Source: Anaerotardibacter muris
GTDB lineage: Bacteria > Actinomycetota > Coriobacteriia > Coriobacteriales > Eggerthellaceae
DNA length: 64,000 nucleotides
NCBI RefSeq assembly: GCF_943192915.1
Contig: NZ_CALPCD010000008.1
Coordinates: forward strand, 1-64,000
Reading direction: 5' to 3'
Under the pieces are notes generated by a model that made no database searches, was not told the origin of the DNA, and was given only the letters and a program-made list of their open reading frames with translations. A program made the position numbers and the translations under genes. Positions within the stretch are counted from its first letter, which is position 1. Each line of letters begins with the position of its first letter. Of this stretch, positions 36,815-48,334 are shown piece by piece.

Positions 36815-37675
36815 ATGTTCACTCAGCAAGACCTTGCAAATCTCATTCCCGTTCCTGCGCCAGATGCGAACAAGTACTCGCGCGGTAAGTGCGCGGTCAT
36901 CGCGGGTTCTACGCCGTATCCTGGTGCTGCATTGCTCGCCTCATGGGCTTCTCAATACATGGGCGCAGGGTATACCGAGGTGTTCACCGCTAAGGTCAAC
37001 GAGATGTTGCTGCAGGTGCGTAGGCCGTCTCTGGTGGTGCGTTCCTTTGATTCTTGCAATCCGGGCTATGTTATCCCTGTCGAGCATCATGGTGCTGTTG
37101 TGGCTGGTCCTGGCTTTGATGTGAACGATGCTGTTGCGCATGACCTGTGCGTGAAGGCCGTGAAGGACGTCAAGCATCCGCTCTTGCTCGATGGTGGCGC
37201 TCTTACCATCATGGCTACCGATGAAGGCCGTGAGCTTATCTTGGAGCGTGCTGCGATGGGTCGAACCACCGTGCTCACGCCACATCATGGCGAAGCGGCG
37301 CGCTTGATCGCGATAAGCGATATCACCCCCGATAATTTGATGGATGCTGCGGCACAGTTCGCTCAGGCGTACCAGGCCATCGTCGTGCTGAAGGGCCCCA
37401 TCACCGTTGTCTCTGATGGCAAGCGCACCGAGGTGTTCGAAGGCGGCACGCCAGCTTTGGCGAAGGCTGGCACGGGTGATGTGCTCGCAGGCATCATCGG
37501 TGGTTTGCTCGCTCAGGGCGTGGAGCCCTTCGGGGCTTCCTATCTGGGCGTTTCGCTTCACGCTGATGCTGCCAAGATCGTGGCAGATGCTATGACCGAA
37601 GTGAGCGTGTGCGCTGAAGATGTCATCGAAGCGCTGCCCGTTGCGATCAAGTCTTATCTTGAACTATTGGATTAA
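36815..37675 (+). CDS. nnrD: ADP-dependent (S)-NAD(P)H-hydrate dehydratase
   Basis: Repairs damaged NAD(P)HX. 286 residues, ribokinase-like YjeF C-terminal domain only: KYSRGKCAVIAGS at the N-terminus, VVAGPGFD, LTPHHGEAARL and the signature GTGDVLAGIIGGLLAQG. The NnrE epimerase domain, often fused at the N-terminus, is absent here and not seen in the window. The ATG at 36815 has GAGGGGG upstream. Same strand and close spacing with acpS and ligA. Confidence 0.92.
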   Translation: MFTQQDLANLIPVPAPDANKYSRGKCAVIAGSTPYPGAALLASWASQYMGAGYTEVFTAKVNEMLLQVRRPSLVVRSFDSCNPGYVIPVEHHGAVVAGPGFDVNDAVAHDLCVKAVKDVKHPLLLDGGALTIMATDEGRELILERAAMGRTTVLTPHHGEAARLIAISDITPDNLMDAAAQFAQAYQAIVVLKGPITVVSDGKRTEVFEGGTPALAKAGTGDVLAGIIGGLLAQGVEPFGASYLGVSLHADAAKIVADAMTEVSVCAEDVIEALPVAIKSYLELLD

Positions 37676-39805
<2,130 letters not shown>

Positions 39806-39817
39806 CTGCTCGTTCTT

Positions 39818-40543
39818 ATGAAGAAGCAACGTCTAGATGAAATACTTGTTGAACAGGGGTTCTTTCCTGATGTAGATGCTGCGCTGCGTGCGGTCATCGC
39901 GCGTGAGGTGCGCGTGGATGATGTCTATGTGTCAAGTGCTGCGCTGAAGGTCGCGCCTAATGCTGATATCTTCGTGAAGAACGCGCGACAGTTCGTTTCA
40001 CGCGGTGGTCATAAGTTGCAAGGAGCGCTCGATGCGTTCGGCGTGATCGTGGAAGGTCAGCGTTGCATCGACATTGGCTCTTCAACCGGTGGTTTTACGG
40101 ATTGCTTGCTTCAGGCTGGTGCCGCTGAAGTAACGTGCGTTGACGTGAATTACGGCCAGCTTGCATGGAAGGTTCGTCAAGATCCACGCGTGGCGGTGTT
40201 CGAGCGTACGAATATCCGTCTGGCTTCTCCAGAAGACTTGGGTGCGCCCTTCGACATCATCGTATGCGACCTGAGCTTCATCGGCATGGCATCGCTCGCG
40301 CCAGTATTCGCTGCGCTCTCTTATCCGAACACCATCTTCCTGGGACTCATCAAACCGCAATTCGAAAGCCAGCAAGGCGAGACCGAAGGTGGTATCGTTG
40401 TTGACGAATCCGTCCGCCAGCGCGTGGTGAGGGAAGTGGAAGATGCCCTGGTGGCTGAGGGGTTCCATATTCGGGGAACCATCGAATCGCCCATCAGAGG
40501 CGCCAACGGCAACATCGAATACCTCGTCTATGCCACCTACTAA
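39818..40543 (+). CDS. tlyA: TlyA-family rRNA 2'-O-methyltransferase / hemolysin A
   Basis: 241 residues. An N-terminal S4 RNA-binding domain (about 1-60, KKQRLDEILVEQGF) precedes a FtsJ-like methyltransferase with SAM motif DIGSSTGGFTDCLLQ (about 88-102) and motif CDLSFIGM. Known members 2'-O-methylate 16S/23S rRNA at subunit-interface cytidines. Operonic with ligA. Confidence 0.93.
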   Translation: MKKQRLDEILVEQGFFPDVDAALRAVIAREVRVDDVYVSSAALKVAPNADIFVKNARQFVSRGGHKLQGALDAFGVIVEGQRCIDIGSSTGGFTDCLLQAGAAEVTCVDVNYGQLAWKVRQDPRVAVFERTNIRLASPEDLGAPFDIIVCDLSFIGMASLAPVFAALSYPNTIFLGLIKPQFESQQGETEGGIVVDESVRQRVVREVEDALVAEGFHIRGTIESPIRGANGNIEYLVYATY

Positions 40544-40600
40544 CTGTTCACTCCAGACTGGGCCCCGAATTGCTCGCTTTTTAAATCGTGCTTGGTTCTT

Positions 40601-40759
40601 CGGTTGTAGGGTAAGGGTGCAGAACTTACTCTGAACACTATCTTGAAAAGACAGAACCCGCCAAAGCGGGTTCGTGTAAACAATGCATGAGGCAGTGGAG
40701 CGCATGAGCCGAAGGCGAACAGCGCAACGGGTAAGTTATGGGCCCTTATCCTGCAGCCG
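40601..40759. repeat. Structured palindromic element, copy B
   Basis: Closing stem 40601-40617 with 40743-40759: 17 bp, all paired with three G-T. Inner stem AACTTAC (40623-40629)/GTAAGTT (40731-40737). Hairpins GAACCCGC-CAAA-GCGGGTTC (40654-40673) and GCC-GAA-GGC (about 40708-40716). Same architecture as the copy at 33991-34156, with base-pair substitutions in each helix. It sits between the convergent tlyA and UPF0210 genes. Confidence 0.75.
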
Positions 40760-40778
40760 AGGCCTCTGGAAGACCCAA

Positions 40779-42143
40779 TTAGTTCTTCAGCGAGTTAAGG
40801 GGTGCAGGCATGCGGCCGCCTCGATGCGCGAACACGGTGCCAGCGAATTGATTCACGGGCATCACAGGTGCGTAGCCTAGTAGGCCGCCGAAGTCGAGTT
40901 GGTCGCCCACACCCAGACCGATCGCAGGGATCAAGCGCACAGCGGTGGTCTTGTTGTTGATCATGCCGATAGCACATTCATCTGCGATGATGCCGAAGAT
41001 CGTTTCGACCGAGGTATCGCCTGGAACCGCGATCATATCCAAACCGACCGAGCATACGCAGGTCATTGCCTCGAGCTTCTCGATGGTGAGCGCACCGTCT
41101 TCTGCTGCCTTGATCATGCCTGCGTCTTCGGAGACGGGAATGAACGCGCCCGAAAGACCACCAACGGAAGACGACGCCATAACGCCACCCTTCTTCACGG
41201 CGTCATTGAGCATCGCAAGCGCCGCCGTGGTGCCAGGGCCGCCACACTGACCAACGCCGATAGCCTCGATGATCTCGGCCACTGAATCGCTTTCTGCAGG
41301 GGTGGGGGCAAGCGAAAGATCGAGGATGCCCTTTTCAACACCCAAGCGCTTACTGGCTTCGCGCGAGATCAGTTCGCCTGCGCGCGTGATCTTGAATGCA
41401 GTTGCTTTGATCGCTTCAGCGATACTGGTCAGGTCGGCATCCTGGGGGATGTCGCGTAGAACAGCATTCACCACGCCTGGGCCCGAAACGCCCACGTTCA
41501 CCACCGAATCGGCTTCGCCAGAACCGTGGAAAGCTCCCGCCATGAAGGGGTTGTCTTCAACAGCGTTGCAGAAAACCACCAGCTTACCAGCACCGATGCA
41601 CTGACGATCCTTGGTCGCTTCTGCCGCTTGTTTGATGATGCTTGCCATCTTGAACACGGCATCCATGTTGATGCCAGCACGCGTAGAGCCAACGTTGACC
41701 GATGCGCACACGCGATCAGTGGTGGCAAGCGCTTCGGGGATGGAATCCATCAGCTTGTGGTCTGCTGCCGATGCTCCCTTGTGCACGAGCGCCGAAAAAC
41801 CGCCGATGAAATCAACGCCAACTTCCTTACCAGCTTTGTCCATCGCACGAGCGATAGGGGAAAGGTCGCTGGCCGTGCATGCCGCACAGATCTCAGCAAT
41901 AGGTGTAACGGAGATGCGTTTGTTCACGATAGGGATACCATATTCGCGCTCCAGCTGGTCAGCGGTGGGAACCAGGTGCTCAGCAGCCGTGGTAAGACGG
42001 TCGTAGACCTTAGTGGCGATCGTATTTACATCTTCGTGCGTGCAACCGCGCAGATTCAAGCCGAGCGTGATGGTGCGGATATCCAAATGCTGCTTGCTCA
42101 CCATCGCAAGCGTTTCAGCGATTTCCTCTGGTGTAATTTGCAT
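40779..42143 (-). CDS. UPF0210/PFL-family (DUF711) protein
   Basis: 454 residues, the full length for this family. TLGLNLRGC at the N-terminus, [14 protein letters not shown] in the middle and a Gly-rich [23 protein letters not shown] near residue 290, with [13 protein letters not shown] at the end. The family folds like the large subunit of anaerobic glycyl-radical-type barrels, but its role is not established; members usually follow a small ACT-domain gene. No ACT gene is seen here; the neighbour is the divergent activase gene 66 bp away. Confidence 0.88.
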   Translation of the reverse strand: MQITPEEIAETLAMVSKQHLDIRTITLGLNLRGCTHEDVNTIATKVYDRLTTAAEHLVPTADQLEREYGIPIVNKRISVTPIAEICAACTASDLSPIARAMDKAGKEVGVDFIGGFSALVHKGASAADHKLMDSIPEALATTDRVCASVNVGSTRAGINMDAVFKMASIIKQAAEATKDRQCIGAGKLVVFCNAVEDNPFMAGAFHGSGEADSVVNVGVSGPGVVNAVLRDIPQDADLTSIAEAIKATAFKITRAGELISREASKRLGVEKGILDLSLAPTPAESDSVAEIIEAIGVGQCGGPGTTAALAMLNDAVKKGGVMASSSVGGLSGAFIPVSEDAGMIKAAEDGALTIEKLEAMTCVCSVGLDMIAVPGDTSVETIFGIIADECAIGMINNKTTAVRLIPAIGLGVGDQLDFGGLLGYAPVMPVNQFAGTVFAHRGGRMPAPLNSLKN

Positions 42144-42209
42144 GGTATTCCTTCGAAAAAGGGCTGTTTACTGTTGTTAAGGATAAATAATGTTCAGTAA
42201 AATAGCCAC

Positions 42210-45200
42210 ATGGAAAATTCAACAAGCTTACCAAATCTGCATTTAGGTGTAGACGTCGGTTCAACCACCGTGAAATGCGCGGTCTTGAACGACAAGAATG
42301 AGATCGTTTTCGCGGTCTATAAACGCCACCACGCCGATGTTCGCGCGACCGTTCTTGAAGTGCTGAAAGAGGCAGCACAGCAAATCTCCGATCAAGAAGT
42401 CACGGTCGCTATCACCGGGTCGGGTGGCCTTTTGCTCTCTCAATGGCTCGGGATCGAATTCATCCAGGAAGTCATCGCTTCGAAGACAGCGGTGGAGACC
42501 TTCATCCCTAAGACCGATGTTGCCATCGAGCTGGGCGGCGAAGACGCGAAGATCATCTATTTCGATGATGGTATCGAACAGCGTATGAATGGTACGTGCG
42601 CAGGTGGCACGGGTGCGTTCATCGATCAGATGGCGGCACTGCTCGACACCGATGCGACTGGCCTGAACGAATTGGCTGAAAGCCACACCATCCTCTATCC
42701 CATCGCTTCGCGTTGCGGTGTGTTCGCGAAAACGGACGTGCAGCCGCTGCTCAATGAGGGCGCAAAGAAGCAAGATATCGCGGCATCCATCTTCCAGTCT
42801 GTTGTCACGCAGACCATCTCTGGTCTAGCATGCGGCCGTCCCATCAGGGGAAACGTTGCCTTCTTGGGTGGTCCGTTGCAGTATCTGCCACAGCTTCGCG
42901 AACGCTTCTATGAAACGCTCGAGCTGGACGAAGACCATATCATCGTGCCAGAGAATGCGCATCTGTTCGTTGCAAGTGGTTGCGCTATCGCGGGTGCTCA
43001 GGTAGAACATCCCACGGTAGAACGCCTGGATGATGTAGTGGATCGCTTAGAGAATCTGGGTGACGTTCAGGGTTCCGAGGTAGTGCGCCTCGATCCGCTG
43101 TTCGCCAACGATGAGGAGCTCAAGGAATTCAAGGAAAGGCACGACCGCGAGACCGTGCGTCGTGAATCGCTCGAAGATTATCGCGGTACTGCTTTCTTGG
43201 GTATCGATGCGGGTTCGACCACATTCAAGGCTGCGCTCATCAGTGAAGATGGGGCGCTCTTGTGGTCGTCTTATGCCAGCAACAAGGGTGACGTGCTCGG
43301 CTGCGCCAAGGCGCGCATGGCCGATCTTTATCGCGCTTTGCCGCGTGATCCTCAAACAGGGGAGCCGCTGGTCACCATCGGTCATGCTACGGTAACGGGC
43401 TATGGTGAAGGCTTGCTGCTCGAGGCGCTGCGCCTCGATTCGGGCGAGATCGAAACGGTGGCCCATCTGCGTGGTGCTCAGGAGATGCTCCCAGGCGTCG
43501 AATTCATCTTGGATATCGGCGGCCAGGACATGAAATGCCTGCGCGTGAAAGATGGCGTCATCGAACATATCATGCTGAACGAAGCATGCTCTTCTGGCTG
43601 CGGTAGCTTCATCGAAAGCTTTGCGAGCGGCTTGAACTTGGATGTTTCCGAATTCGCCCAGAGCGCGATCGGTGCAGAAAACCCTGTTGATTTGGGTAGC
43701 CGCTGCACGGTGTTCATGAATTCTCGCGTGAAGCAAGCGCAGAAGGAAGGCGCAACGGTGGGCGATATCGCAGCAGGCCTTGCGATCTCGGTCATCAAGA
43801 ATGCGCTGTTCAAGGTTATCAAGATCCGTGACCCGCATGATGTGGGCACGAAGGTGATCGTGCAGGGCGGCACGTTCTTGAACGATGCGGTCTTGCGCGC
43901 GTTCGAACAGCTTGCAGGTGTGGACGCAGTGCGTCCCGACATCGCGGGCAACATGGGTGCCTACGGTGCGGCGCTGCTCGCACGCGATCGCTTCCATGCT
44001 CAGGAAAAGCTCCTGGCAGAAGAGGGCATCGAAGCTGTTTCGGGCATGCTCTCGCTCGAACAGATCGAAGCGCTGGCACCAAGCCATAAGACCCTTCGAT
44101 GCAAGGGCTGTTCCAACAGCTGCATGCTCACGGTGAACGACTTCGGTGCTGATCCTGAAACAGGCAAGCATCGCCGCTTCATCACAGGCAATCGCTGTGA
44201 AAAAGGCGAGAGCATGGGCGCTGGCAAGGAAAAGAGCACGGTGCCGAACCTGTTCGAGTGGAAGACCAAGCGCCTCTTCGACGTGTACGAGCCGCTCTCT
44301 GCTGAAGAGGCAACGCGCGCTACGGTAGGCATGCCTCGTGCGTTGAATATGTACGAGAACTATCCGTTCTGGTTCACCTTCTTCACGAATCTGGGCTATC
44401 GCGTGGTCCTTTCCGATCCCTCTACGAAGAAGACCTACGAAGCGGGCATCGAATCGATGCCGTCAGAATCGGTGTGCTATCCAGCGAAGCTCTCTCATGG
44501 TCACATCATGAACCTGCTCGACAAGGAACCCGATCTTATCTGGATGCCTTGTTCGAAATGGGAGCGTCAGGAAGACGAAACTGCAGGCAACCACTTCAAT
44601 TGTCCGATCGTGGCAAGCTATCCTGAAGCGTTGCGCCTGAACATCGATGAACTGCAAACATCCGATGTCGCCTTCGTTTCGCCGTGGCTTCCGTATCACG
44701 ACAAGGAGAAGCTGAAGAAGCGCCTTCACGATGCGTTCACGGGCGAATATGCAGCCGTTTTGGGCAAGCGCGGCGGGCTTCCCACTGCATCTCAGATCGA
44801 TGCAGCGGTAGATGCAGCGTGGGAAGAGGACGAAGCCTTCAAGCGTGATATTCGTCGCAAGGGCACGGAAACGCTCGCATGGATGGAAGAGACGGGCACC
44901 CATGGTATCGTTTTGGCGGGTAGGCCCTATCATCAGGATCCTGAGATCAACCACGCCATCCCTGAATTGCTCACCAGCTTTGGTCTGGCGGTGCTCACGG
45001 AAGACTCTATCGCTCATTTGGGTCAGCTCGAGCGTCCTATTCGCGTCGTGGACCAGTGGATGTATCATACGCGCCTCTACGCTGCGGCTAAGGTGGTCAC
45101 CCAGCGCGATGACCTGGACCTTATCCAGCTGAATTCGTTCGGTTGCGGACTTGATGCGCTCACTACCGATCAGGTGCAAGAAGTGCTCGAGGCGGCAGAC

Positions 45201-46847
45201 AAGGTCTATACCGTTCTCAAGATCGACGAGGTGTCGAATCTCGGCGCGGCGCGCATCCGTGTGCGTAGCTTGCTGGCAGCACTCAAGGATAAGCAGGACC
45301 AGATCAGCGAAGCACGCGCCGATGAATTGGCTCAGAAGCGTGGCTGCCCAGCGGCAAGCATCCAGATCGAAGATATCGATGCGCTCGTGCCCGACTCCTT
45401 CACCGAAAAGGCTGATGGTGTGCTCACGCATGAACAGGTCGAACAGCGTGAAGGCGTCTCGACCGAATTCGAGCGCCCGCAATTCACTGAGAAGATGAAA
45501 GAAGAAGGCTACACCATCCTGGCGCCCCAGATGGCGCCCTATCATTTCGAACTCTTGGTGCCTATCTTCAAGCGTAATGGCTACAACGTCGAGTTGTTGC
45601 CTAGTGTTGACCACGGCGCGGTGGATGCGGGTCTGAAGTACGTGAACAACGATATCTGCTATCCGTCCATCCTGGTCACGGGCCAGATCATGGAAGCAGT
45701 TATGAGCGGCAAGTACGACACCGACAAGCTGGCAGTGCTCATCACGCAGACTGGCGGTGGCTGCCGTGCCACGAACTACATCTCGCTCATCCGCAAGGCG
45801 CTGAAGTCGGTGGGGCTGGGCCATATCCCGGTCATCGCTATCTCGTTCAAGGATCTGGGTGAGGTTAACCCCGGCTTCAAGATCACGCCTGGCATGCTCT
45901 ATCAAGCTATCTACGCCCTGCAGTATGGCGACCTCTTGATGATGTGCCTCTATCGCACGCGTCCCTACGAGATCGAACCAGGCAGCGCGAATAGGCTCTT
46001 CGACTACTGGATGGCGAAGTGCAAAGAGCAGCTGATGCGTGGCGTGAAGATGTCGGAATTCAAGAAGACCGTGAACCAGATCGTGGAAGATTTCGATACA
46101 CTGCCGCTCCAGGGCGAAGGCACGAAGCCGAAGGTTGGTGTGGTCGGCGAGATCTTGGTGAAGTTCCACCCGACCGCGAACAACCAGATCGTCGATCAGA
46201 TCGAAGCTGAAGGTTGCGAGGTCGTGGTGCCGGGTCTTATCGAGTTCTTCTTGTTCGGTATCGCAGGCGGCATCTTCCAGCGTGAGATCGGTAAGTCTGC
46301 CAAGAGCGCCTTCGGAAGCAAGATCGGTCTTGAGGCGATCCGTCGCTTGAGGCTGCCGGTCACTAAAGCGCTCGAGAAGAGCCAGCGTTTCGAACCTCCT
46401 GCGAATATCTACGAGATCGCAGAATACGCTGAAGAGATCTTGAGCCTGTGCAACTCCATGGGCGAGGGCTGGCTGCTCACGGGCGAGATGGTAGAGCTGA
46501 TCAAGACGGGTGCGCCGAATATCGTTTGCACGCAACCCTTCGCATGCTTGCCGAATCACGTGGTGGGCAAGGCTACCATCAAGGAACTGCGTCGTCGTTA
46601 TCCTGGTACGAATATCGTTGCCGTGGACTACGACCCAGGCGCTTCGGAAGTGAACCAGCTCAATCGTATCAAGCTCATGATCTCGGTAGCCAAGGCGAAT
46701 CTGGCCGAGCAGAACGCTAAGAAGCAGGCTTCTGCGGTGCAGGAAGACACGAAGGTGTTGTTCTCCAAAACGCTCAAGCAGGAGAGTGAGCCCCAGCGTG
46801 TTGAAGAGCTCGAAGTTACCGAAGTGACCGTTCAAGCCAAGGAGTAA
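42210..46847 (+). CDS. Giant acyl-CoA dehydratase activase / double-cubane-type fusion
   Basis: 1545 residues. Two tandem ASKHA ATPase activase modules come first: GVDVGSTTVK near 13 with Cys in GTCAGGTGAF (about 130) and SRCGVF (about 167), and GIDAGSTTFK near 330 with Cys in ACSSGCGSF (about 457) and SRCTVF (about 497). Each pair fits the 4Fe-4S cluster bridging an activase dimer. A four-Cys segment CKGCSNSCML...GNRC (about 630-660) and a DUF2229-like part follow. The last half resembles 2-hydroxyacyl-CoA dehydratase D-type subunits, with Cys at about 753, 979, 1148, 1183 and 1443. This is a one-polypeptide reductase plus double-cubane-like enzyme; the substrate is unknown. Confidence 0.88.
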   Translation: MENSTSLPNLHLGVDVGSTTVKCAVLNDKNEIVFAVYKRHHADVRATVLEVLKEAAQQISDQEVTVAITGSGGLLLSQWLGIEFIQEVIASKTAVETFIPKTDVAIELGGEDAKIIYFDDGIEQRMNGTCAGGTGAFIDQMAALLDTDATGLNELAESHTILYPIASRCGVFAKTDVQPLLNEGAKKQDIAASIFQSVVTQTISGLACGRPIRGNVAFLGGPLQYLPQLRERFYETLELDEDHIIVPENAHLFVASGCAIAGAQVEHPTVERLDDVVDRLENLGDVQGSEVVRLDPLFANDEELKEFKERHDRETVRRESLEDYRGTAFLGIDAGSTTFKAALISEDGALLWSSYASNKGDVLGCAKARMADLYRALPRDPQTGEPLVTIGHATVTGYGEGLLLEALRLDSGEIETVAHLRGAQEMLPGVEFILDIGGQDMKCLRVKDGVIEHIMLNEACSSGCGSFIESFASGLNLDVSEFAQSAIGAENPVDLGSRCTVFMNSRVKQAQKEGATVGDIAAGLAISVIKNALFKVIKIRDPHDVGTKVIVQGGTFLNDAVLRAFEQLAGVDAVRPDIAGNMGAYGAALLARDRFHAQEKLLAEEGIEAVSGMLSLEQIEALAPSHKTLRCKGCSNSCMLTVNDFGADPETGKHRRFITGNRCEKGESMGAGKEKSTVPNLFEWKTKRLFDVYEPLSAEEATRATVGMPRALNMYENYPFWFTFFTNLGYRVVLSDPSTKKTYEAGIESMPSESVCYPAKLSHGHIMNLLDKEPDLIWMPCSKWERQEDETAGNHFNCPIVASYPEALRLNIDELQTSDVAFVSPWLPYHDKEKLKKRLHDAFTGEYAAVLGKRGGLPTASQIDAAVDAAWEEDEAFKRDIRRKGTETLAWMEETGTHGIVLAGRPYHQDPEINHAIPELLTSFGLAVLTEDSIAHLGQLERPIRVVDQWMYHTRLYAAAKVVTQRDDLDLIQLNSFGCGLDALTTDQVQEVLEAADKVYTVLKIDEVSNLGAARIRVRSLLAALKDKQDQISEARADELAQKRGCPAASIQIEDIDALVPDSFTEKADGVLTHEQVEQREGVSTEFERPQFTEKMKEEGYTILAPQMAPYHFELLVPIFKRNGYNVELLPSVDHGAVDAGLKYVNNDICYPSILVTGQIMEAVMSGKYDTDKLAVLITQTGGGCRATNYISLIRKALKSVGLGHIPVIAISFKDLGEVNPGFKITPGMLYQAIYALQYGDLLMMCLYRTRPYEIEPGSANRLFDYWMAKCKEQLMRGVKMSEFKKTVNQIVEDFDTLPLQGEGTKPKVGVVGEILVKFHPTANNQIVDQIEAEGCEVVVPGLIEFFLFGIAGGIFQREIGKSAKSAFGSKIGLEAIRRLRLPVTKALEKSQRFEPPANIYEIAEYAEEILSLCNSMGEGWLLTGEMVELIKTGAPNIVCTQPFACLPNHVVGKATIKELRRRYPGTNIVAVDYDPGASEVNQLNRIKLMISVAKANLAEQNAKKQASAVQEDTKVLFSKTLKQESEPQRVEELEVTEVTVQAKE

Positions 46848-46853
46848 TCGTTT

Positions 46854-47804
46854 ATGCGCTGCCCGCACTGTGGTGCTCGCCATCAGGAAGATGGCTTCAA
46901 ATGCACTGAATGTAACCAGATGATCGATCGCGTTATGCCGAAGACAACCTGGAAGCAGATCCTTGCGGGCGCGATCTTCCTTATAGTGCTGGGTATCGCG
47001 GGTTTCGCGTTTATATACAGCAACAGCAACGACACATCGGATGAGCCGCAAGAGTTCAATGATTATTCGTGGGAAGAGTTGGCTACCATCGCAAGCGATA
47101 TGACCCTTGCTGGCAATGTTGACGGTGCGATGCGCGAAGCTAAGAAACATGGTTTCGTAGATGATGATGGCGCACTGCGCGATGATCTGGTGAAGGAATT
47201 CCAGCTTGCTGATGGTATGACCGCTCAGGCACAATTGGCGGGCGTGTATCACGACCCCCGCAGCAATAATTCTGGTAATGCGGGCATGAGCTTCATCGTA
47301 ACGGTGCCCGTGTCCAAGGGTGATATGAACGGTTCAGCTACCAATGTTGGCGGCTGGGAAGCTTCTGAGCTGCGTACGAAGCTGGATGGGGAAGTGTTCG
47401 ATTCGCTACCAGCTGATCTGCAAAATTATATCGTTGGGGTGAAGAAGTCTACTAACAATACCGGTCAGACCGAATCCGCTGATGCGGTAACCGTTACCAA
47501 TGAGAAGGTATGGGCGCTTTCGTTCGTTGAGCTGATGGGCGTCTCTGAAGGCGACCAGGGATACGCGAAGGTTCTGAACGCAGAAGGATCGCAATATTCG
47601 CTGTTCGCTGACCCTGGCTTCAAGAATGATCTGCTGAAGAAGATCGCAGGCGAACAATCTCTTAACTGGTGGCTTCGTACTCCCAATCCTGAAACTGCTA
47701 CCCAGTTCTACACCCAGGGCAGCGGCTACGACACCGAGCAGTCCAACCTGCTCTCCATGGATGCCAACAACGCCCTCTCCATAGTGATCGGCTTCTGCCT
47801 CTAA
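46854..47804 (+). CDS. Zinc-ribbon membrane protein with DUF6273-like domain
   Basis: 316 residues. N-terminal zinc ribbon CPHC...CTEC (Cys3, Cys6, Cys17, Cys20), one transmembrane helix (about 35-58) and a large extracytoplasmic part. The C-terminal half shows the WWLRTPNP motif and a final IVIGFCL, typical of DUF6273-type domains. Function unknown. The ribosome-binding site AAGGAG overlaps the end of the activase gene, 6 bp upstream, so the two are co-transcribed. Confidence 0.8.
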   Translation: MRCPHCGARHQEDGFKCTECNQMIDRVMPKTTWKQILAGAIFLIVLGIAGFAFIYSNSNDTSDEPQEFNDYSWEELATIASDMTLAGNVDGAMREAKKHGFVDDDGALRDDLVKEFQLADGMTAQAQLAGVYHDPRSNNSGNAGMSFIVTVPVSKGDMNGSATNVGGWEASELRTKLDGEVFDSLPADLQNYIVGVKKSTNNTGQTESADAVTVTNEKVWALSFVELMGVSEGDQGYAKVLNAEGSQYSLFADPGFKNDLLKKIAGEQSLNWWLRTPNPETATQFYTQGSGYDTEQSNLLSMDANNALSIVIGFCL

Positions 47805-48078
47805 CCCGTCCACTCCGGACCGGATCCCAAACTGTCCACTTTTGGGGCATTCAGGGTCAGATCCTGAGAGTCCCATTTTTGCTTGTCGTGCATCAATGAT
47901 TCTTCTTTGAATGTATGTATCTTACTATTTGGGAATATTCTATTTATATAACTTAACATAGTACCAAAAGGGAAGATGCTGCAATTCGCGCGAAAGAGAA
48001 TCTTACTAAACGGTAATTTGCAGGCTCCTTCTGCTATAATCTTCCTGAATGGTATTATCATGTAGATAAGGCGCGATC
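47805..48078. other. AT-rich region upstream of hipB-like gene
   Basis: The left part (47805-47845) has GTCC/GGACC segments like the dispersed GTCCCC repeats. The right part is AT-rich, with GAATATTC (47933-47940), and carries an extended -10, TGCTATAAT (48032-48040), 38 bp before the hipB start. No clear -35. No gene seen. Confidence 0.5.
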
Positions 48079-48333
48079 ATGAAGCTCACGACCCCTTCGA
48101 AACCAAGAAATCCTGACGGCAAGATCCGTGATGCAGAAGATCTGGGTAAGATCTTACGGGATCGCAGGAAAGAGCTGGGTTATACCCAGACCGAACTTGC
48201 TCAAGCCTGCAAATGCTCCGCGCGTTTCATCGGTGAAATCGAACGTGGCATCGCTGGCGGCAACATCAAGCAGGTCATCCATGTGTGCAAGACGCTCGGC
48301 ATCGATCTCTTCGCAAGAGCAAGGGGCAACTAG
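48079..48333 (+). CDS. hipB: HipB-like XRE-family antitoxin/regulator
   Basis: 84 residues. A Cro/C1-type helix-turn-helix (about 22-75): LGKILRDRRKELGYTQTELAQACKCS followed by RFIGEIERGIAGGNIKQV. It should bind its own promoter and the HipA-like partner encoded one base downstream. The N-terminus carries about 18 polar residues before the HTH. Confidence 0.85.
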   Translation: MKLTTPSKPRNPDGKIRDAEDLGKILRDRRKELGYTQTELAQACKCSARFIGEIERGIAGGNIKQVIHVCKTLGIDLFARARGN

Positions 48334-48334
48334 C

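Noticed and set aside
44463..47252. Long 929-codon open frame on the minus strand
   Set aside because: It is antisense to the activase gene, which has clear motifs; the antisense translation has no domain and arises from codon bias.
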